Assembly: GCA_947044405.1 (NCBI GenBank)
Contig: CAMRHE010000067.1
Coordinates: 4,958,501-5,022,500, forward strand
Length of the DNA: 64,000 bases
From: Leptodactylus fallax
Lineage: Eukaryota; Chordata; Amphibia; Anura; Leptodactylidae
Direction of reading: 5' to 3'
Under the pieces are notes generated by a model. The model worked only from the letters and a program-made list of their open reading frames with translations, did not search any database and was not told the DNA's origin. Positions 57,604-64,000 of this stretch are shown piece by piece (the stretch's first letter is position 1; each line of letters starts with the position of its first letter). The translations under genes and the position numbers were made by a program.

Positions 57604-59840
57604 TTAAGGCTCTGTTCAACAATGGCACACTGCCTGCTCTGGCAGAAAATGGACACAAGTGGTTTGAGAGGAAAAATAATACTGCATTGGGTGCTATTTT
57701 ATCCATCAAATACAACAGAATCTGCAATGCAGATGTGAACATAGCTTTAAAAAGCTTATTAAAGCCTACAGTATCTAGAAAGACACCATGAAAATGCCAT
57801 ATCTAGAGCAATGACAAATGCCAATAAGCACCAATAACCTAAATGCTAGTTGTGTAGAGATATTAATACCTTCCTATATACCAATAGCTTAGGGGAGGGG
57901 GTCTAGCTTGTCACTGAAGAAACACATCAGTATATGGATACTTATTTCCTGCAGTGTGCCTAGGTAAAAAATATGCAAAGGTATGCTAACTGTATGCAAA
58001 TTAGCTCATGCCAACCAGATGGGTGTCTCTAGTTTGACTGGTAAAAGCTAATTTGCATATAAACTAACAGCAAACATCTGGCCTTAGTGTTTTTAATTTT
58101 TAAGAGGCCCTGGAAAAATGCAGCTACAATGCTGTGTGTGAACTGGGTCTAAAGTAGCTTTTTGTCCCAAAGGACTTTCCAGCTGGTGAGGCCTTTGTGA
58201 ATTCTTGGAATAGGAAATCTAGATCTGTCATCTGGATCAAGAACACTTGGGAAGCCTGCCTTAGAAAGAAAAATGTCAGGAGTTTTACAGATTATGTCCC
58301 AGCAAGGACATCTACACTGACAGCACCATGCTGGTCCCAGAGGAGTTACTTGAAACTTTGGGGTCTCAATGCAAAATCTTTAATTCACTTTCCACTTTCC
58401 ATAATATGTTATTATGATGCAGAAATAGCTTTGGGCTTCTGGAGCGTACTTGCCAACATTTTGAAGGGGGCTTCTGGGATAATGTACTACAGAAATGTTC
58501 AGGGAGGTCACATTTGTGAAGCCATACCCCTTGTCTAGATGCAACACACCTTTTTTGTGACATGGGCATGCCCATGTGTTGACTGTGCCCCTTCCTATGA
58601 TGTAACCAGCACATAACATGCTCACATCACATATAAAATGACAGGGAGCCCAGCAGATGTGAGCTCATTCCAATAAGCCCGGGATATTCGCCCTCTCTTC
58701 CAAGATTCCAGGAGGTCATCCCTTTTTTTTTTTGGGAGCCTCCATGAGAGTTGAAAATATGTTCTTGAGGCACAAGGTCCTGAGTGCAACTGCTATCTCT
58801 GTACCCCTATAGCTACACCCCTGCCTGGTTCTTTTTGTTAGTGGTTGCACTCGCCACTTTCAATAGAATGCCCTGTTAGTACCTACACACTGTATATTGT
58901 CTCCTAATAGTCCCCTATAATGCCCGCTCAGTGGCCCCCATACAGTATAATGCCCCAGATCAGCCCCCGCAGTGTTATTCCCCCAGTTCTGACACATTGT
59001 AGTACCCCAGCCTCCACACAGTATGTTTCCTAAGGAGTGAGCAGTGGGCCAAGTGGCATTCTTCTGCCTCCCATTCACTTCACTGGGAGTTATCAGGTAG
59101 AATCCACCTGGAGATCGAGTATGACGCTCGAACTTGCCCTATGGGTGAAAGATGCAGTGTCCAACGGGGGCGCCAAAGACCCACCAGTATAATGCGATCT
59201 GGGGGCCCACTGTACAACTACATGCAAATATTACCTGCTCCCCATTTACAAATCACTGAAACTGCCTGGGCACATATGTTTTTTCAGTCGTAACCTTCTT
59301 CCTATCCCTGTCCTCTGTCTCAGTCCTGTCTGTAACCTGCTGACTCTAGCCTTGGACTACAGCCCCTTAGATCTGTGAGTCAGTAAGACGTGCTCACACA
59401 ATGACAGGCGGCAGCAAGACACAGCAAAATGACTGGCAATAAGACCCTAAGAACGATACAACAATGCCAATAAGGCGAGATATGACACGGGAGAACACTG
59501 GTTAATCTGCCTCTGTGCCGAGATGTCATCTCATCCTACTTATGTTCCTATATAATAATAAACTGGGTAATTTGTTAAATAATCTACCCAGTTTGTGTAT
59601 ATGGATGCTTAGGGTGTCTGAAGCTGTACGCTGCCTATCTGTACACCACTCATCCTCGGAATTGGGGTGGACTCGACAGCCTAGCAGGGAATCCACTTGC
59701 TCCTTTTGGGGCAGTCTCAGTCATTGTATGGCACATATATGTTCTCATAAACGTATGATCGCAATATTGAGATGTCTAGTCCAGTATAACAACTCAGAAC
59801 TGTTACCATGAATGCACCTTCAGCACATTAGTACTATGCT
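57604..59840. other. Mostly unassigned gene-free stretch
   Basis: A small hairpin lies at about 57975-58070 ('atgcaaattagct' and 'agctaatttgcat'). About 58866-59030 holds an irregular repeat of 'cccccatacagtataatgcccc'-like units. No host exons are recognised. Confidence 0.4.
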
Positions 59841-59844
59841 GGAG

Positions 59845-60120
59845 AGAATTAGGCTAGGATTGAATGGAGACTATGGCCGCGTGACCAAAGATCATTGTGT
59901 TGCCCTTGCAATTTCTACACTGATGTAGGTGAATGGAGTTGCATTGCGACCCCAAGGGTGCTGCAACTGTGACTTTTAGTTGCAAACTAATCCAGCAGGG
60001 CTTAATCTATTTGTGAACAGAATTTGCAGTTGCAGCACCCGCAGGGTCACAATGTAACTCCATTCACTATTACTAACATTAGCAAAGGAGTTGCAGGACA
60101 ACACGGCCATCTTTGGTTGT
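59845..60120. mobile_element. Hairpin MITE
   Basis: 'gtgaccaaagat' and 'gttgcccttgcaatttct' on the left pair with 'aggacaacacggccatctttggttgtgc' on the right. 'gaatggagttgcattgcgacccc' pairs with 'gggtcacaatgtaactccattc'. Confidence 0.7.
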
Positions 60121-60149
60121 GCTGCTGGAGTCAGGGCCAAAGTAGCTTT

Positions 60150-60490
60150 ATATTGTAACCCTGGACATACTGGTGGAGTTTTATCAATCCCTCCATGCCA
60201 GTTTACCTGGTGTAGAGGGATGATTTTGTGGTGCACATTTGGTCCTTTTGTGCACCAAGCATGTGCCACAACCCCCATTCTGCACCTCGCTCTTCACATT
60301 GTGTGAATGTGGGTGTAGCGGGGACAGGGTCGCCTCGGCCTGACATGCTTATTATAACTCACGCCAGTTTTCTGGCCAGTTCCTAACTGGCGTAGATCTC
60401 CATTCTGGCGCAGGGAAGTACGCCTGACTTATAAAGAGGGCAATGCCTTTATTAGGACTGACGTACAATACACCAGTCTTACTAAGTCTG
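60150..60490. repeat. Dispersed repeat
   Basis: It contains 'ctggtggagttttatcaatccc', 'cgccagttttctggccag' and 'gtacaatacaccagtcttactaagtc', which look like two ends of a repeat facing each other. Superfamily not assigned. Confidence 0.4.
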
Positions 60491-61196
60491 TCCTCTGTAT
60501 GTGAAGGTTGCTAAGCTGTAAGATCCTGTTTCCACATTGTAATCTGTTTCTACATTCCCTTTATTTATGGGTCACAGATTGAGTATTTTACAAATAATTC
60601 TATTAAATGTATCCGAGGACATTATCTACCATGTATAACCAGGGGTTAGTATTGTATTACAGACTGAATATCTATTTGATGGGTTCATGAGAGCAGCTCC
60701 TGTGATCTATACAGCATTGTGCTCTACACCAGGAGAAAAGATGCAAAATATGAAGAATGTGCTAAAACCTGGAGTAAACGAGGTATTACTATGGTGTAAG
60801 GGAGCAGGGCAGTGTAGAGGCTCGTCAGCCTGCAGATAATGTTCACAGCACAATGATCTCTTTGTGTGCAGGAGCTGCCAGTGACTTTCCATGAATAACC
60901 AGTCAGGCGTGCACTATATGGCAATCAGCGCCAAGGTGTTACTTACATAGAGCTGGTAATTGTGGCCGCTGGAAATTGGGCAGCCCTGCCTCCTGCTGGG
61001 TAAATGAGGTATTGACCTATCTAGCCCAACCTGTCTCACACCTCCAGCTGAGCACACAGCTCCAGCCAATACAAATCCATTTCAGCGTGGAGAAATACCT
61101 TATGGGCTCTTTATGTTGTCTACAGACACTTATCATCCATCCCTTCACCCCTTCTAGTAGGTGCACAAATTGTGATCTATATGATAATTTTAAAAC
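60491..61196. other. Gene-free stretch
   Basis: No feature recognised. Confidence 0.4.
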
Positions 61197-61199
61197 ATA

Positions 61200-61204
61200 C
61201 ATAC

Positions 61205-61254
<50 letters not shown>

Positions 61255-61554
61255 GGGAGATAAAATAATAAAGATGACATGTAGATAGATAGACAGACAG
61301 TGATATAGGTAGTTAATGTTGCAGATAGATGCATGGATAGAGATATACAAGTGGATAGAAGAGATAAATAAAAGCTAACTAGGAAAGAGAAAGTATTCAT
61401 ATATGTGTGTGTACATGTGCTAGAGAAATAAGTTAGCTAGATATGAGATAAAAGAGTAAAGATAATATGTAGATAGACAAACATTGATATAGGTAGCTAA
61501 TGATGCAGACAGAAGAGATAAATCATAGATAACTATGAAAGAGAAGTTACACAA

Positions 61555-61606
<52 letters not shown>

Positions 61607-61807
61607 TTGTGTGTTAGATAGATAGATGAGTTAGATAGATATGACATAAAATAATAAAGATCATATATAGATAATGATACAGATAGATGGTTGATCAATA
61701 TATAGTGCTGGGAATAACAATACAAAATAGAGTAATAATAGAGATAAGATAGCTAGATGGATATGAGACAGATAGATAGATATGAGATAGATAGATAGAT
61801 AGATAGC

Positions 61808-61845
<38 letters not shown>

Positions 61846-61971
61846 TAGATAAATATGAGATAGATAGATAGATATAGATATGAGTAGATAGATAGATAGA
61901 TAGATAGATATAGATATGAGATAGATAGATAGATGAGATAGTTAGATAGATAGATAATAGATAGATAAATG

Positions 61972-62013
<42 letters not shown>

Positions 62014-62308
62014 GAGATAGATAGATAGATAGATAGATAGATAAATAGATATGAGATAGATAATGCTGCAAATAGCAAGACAGAATAGAGCAATGATAGA
62101 TAAAGAGGAGATAGATTAGCTACATATGAATGAGAAATAATAAATATGAGATAAAGAAATTGCTATATGAGAACTAGAGTGATAGATCGATTAATAGGTA
62201 CCTGGGTAAACTATAAAGTAATAATAAGGATTAGATGGATGGATAGATAGATTATCTGTTAGATATGAGAGAAAAATAATATATAATACAAGGTATACAA
62301 AGGGTAGG

Positions 62309-62374
<66 letters not shown>

Positions 62375-62418
62375 GATAGATAATACATAGAGATAGATGG
62401 TTGATACATACTGTAGAA

Positions 62419-62460
<42 letters not shown>

Positions 62461-62461
62461 G
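61200..62461 (+). repeat. GATA tetranucleotide field
   Basis: Pure (GATA)n/(TAGA)n blocks lie at about 61207-61253, 61790-61845, 61890-61935, 61975-62045, 62308-62385 and 62419-62460, with degenerate GATA-rich sequence between them. An (AT)n run sits at 61562-61597. Open frames here on the minus strand (IYLSIYLS) are artefacts of the repeat. Confidence 0.95.
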
Positions 62462-62979
62462 CACTGAAAATAGATATCGATGCACAGATATAGATAAATA
62501 AGATGAAAGATAAAAAAAAAAAAACTTATATATCTTAGTTCTATATATCTCCTTCCCCCTAACTACACACAAAGGCAATTTTGTCATCATGGGGGAAACA
62601 TTTTGTTGCAAGCACTTAAGTTTATTCCTTTCATAGGGAGATGTCTTATATCATCTATTTGGAGTTTGGAGCAGATTAATAAGACAATGTTAATGAGCTC
62701 AGGGAACTGTCATTACTTGGAAAATTAGGACTTATTTTATAATTATGCAAGAAGATTTCATGACATATAATGTGTTCACAGGATGGTGTGTGTATTATTT
62801 AATCGAAGTATTAACACTACAAATAAGAATAAACTACATCTAGTCATCCAAGAAACCTGGATACTAAATGTAACCTGGCTCTATTCATAACATGTCATTG
62901 AAAAGATAACAAGGGTGCAAATCAGTATAAAATATAGGATTCTAAAAAAGGATTTTACATTGTATTATATATGTGAAAC

Positions 62980-63018
<39 letters not shown>

Positions 63019-63800
63019 CATAAGTGAATAAACGTTGATTTGGTTCTATATTTACTTATTTGGAAATTGTTTTACTTTAATTCGTTTGGAATTTGAATTA
63101 TCATTTGTAATTACATTATTACTTTTAATATTATACATATTATATTATTCTTTATTATTAGTATTATTACATGTATTATTTTAATGTATTTATTATTGAT
63201 ACAAATTATTTTCTATTATTTTGAATGACATTATTATTTTCTACTTTTTTTGCTGTATCATGATCATAAATTGTTTGTTATTGTGTTTTCTTTTTTACAA
63301 TACTAAAGGACTCGGTCACACCAGTTTTTGAGCGCTATTTTACATGCGTTTAATAGCTTTATCATTATTATGGCAAAATGTTGAGTGTCATGAACATGTA
63401 CAGGGATGTGACAAAGCCTGAGAGGTGAAGCTTCCTCAAGTATTCGCAAAACTGCACAAAGACTCTATAAAATGTGATGATGATGATGATAATAAGAATA
63501 ATCGCCATAGAGACAAGGAGGGTGAGGAGACTACACTGTAAGTTCAGTTCTCTTGTACTGAGTCAATGGGGGATGAGGCGGTAATGTCCCCAGATAGGAG
63601 TCCTGGATCAGCAGACAAGCACATAGAAGGGAGGGGGGACAAGTCAGATGTGCATCCTCCAGGGTGTACAACATGAAGGTCAAGTGTCACATCCTGTCTC
63701 AGTCAGCTCTCTATATCCCTTGTATGTCTGCAGAGAGATGGAGTCATTAACTATCCGAGGTGGTGACACTCATTACACACTCACTGCAATAGTACAAGAC
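62462..63800. other. AT-rich gene-free stretch
   Basis: (TA)n at about 62982-63010 and a (GAT)n patch at about 63475-63492. About 62620-62790 is free of obvious repeats. No exons. Confidence 0.5.
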
Positions 63801-63810
63801 TCTCTCTAGC

Positions 63811-63811
63811 C

Positions 63812-63861
<50 letters not shown>

Positions 63862-63922
63862 ATGTATATTTCTATCTATCTATCTCATATCTATCTATCG
63901 TCTATATTTCTATTATCTATCC

Positions 63923-63957
<35 letters not shown>

Positions 63958-64000
63958 ATGTGTCTCTACAGTATGTCTATCTATCTGTCTGTCTCATATC
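63811..64000 (-). repeat. TATC (reverse-orientation GATA) field, running off the edge
   Basis: (TATC)n blocks at about 63812-63860 and 63920-63956, with CTGTCTGTCT variants at the end. This is the same tetranucleotide as the field at 61200-62461 but on the opposite strand. Confidence 0.95.

Noticed and set aside
58197..58538. 113-residue open frame as a possible exon
   Set aside because: No recognisable domain, and the flanking sequence lacks convincing splice sites; length is compatible with chance.
61017..62611. Several open frames rich in IYLS on the minus strand of the GATA field
   Set aside because: They are translations of the tetranucleotide repeat, not proteins.

Overview
This window is vertebrate chromosomal DNA, most likely from an anuran amphibian (frog or toad). 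It holds one host gene, INSIG1, embedded in a dense bed of transposable elements. The anuran call rests on four things. The INSIG1 product is 251 residues, shorter than the 277 of human INSIG1. Several vertebrate Tc1/mariner lineages are present. There is an L1 element, V-SINE-like copies and many short palindromic DNA elements with TTAA target sites. CpG-containing dispersed repeats recur throughout. The species cannot be named from the sequence.

Layout. 1-36,000 is intergenic and repeat-built: a Tc1 element running off the left edge (1-1141), a scrambled Tc1 fragment (3095-3987), a 22-bp minisatellite (5109-5460), a nearly intact Tc1 (9360-10952), a decayed Tc1 fragment (about 11910-12195), a hAT-like MITE (13238-13626), a Tc1 with one nonsense codon (17158-18806), and a full-length 5.8-kb L1 on the minus strand (22932-28761) that landed inside a palindromic TTAA MITE. 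Then come a probable solo LTR (29752-30221), a decayed Tc1 3-prime end (about 31630-32090), minisatellites and V-SINE-like copies.

The INSIG1 locus runs on the plus strand from a CpG-rich promoter (about 36590-37080) through a non-coding first exon (about 36985-37076) and five coding exons (38381-38714, 41903-42027, 42723-42889, 43530-43629, 44330-44359). All splice sites are GT-AG and the phases join to a 251-residue protein. The 3-prime UTR end is unresolved (candidate poly(A) signals at 45756, 48257 and 48724) and the region holds two nested TTAA MITEs. INSIG1 is an ER sterol sensor that retains SCAP-SREBP and promotes HMG-CoA reductase degradation. The promoter carries an inverted CCAAT box and SRE-like motifs, as expected of an SREBP target.

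48,800-64,000 is again intergenic: dispersed repeats, a 691-bp palindrome (51586-52276), a Tc1 that lost its first catalytic residue (52434-53983), two TTAA MITEs sharing one target site (56676-57603), further hairpin elements, and a large GATA tetranucleotide field (about 61200-62461) with an oppositely oriented TATC field at the right edge. No second host gene, RNA gene or CRISPR array was found.
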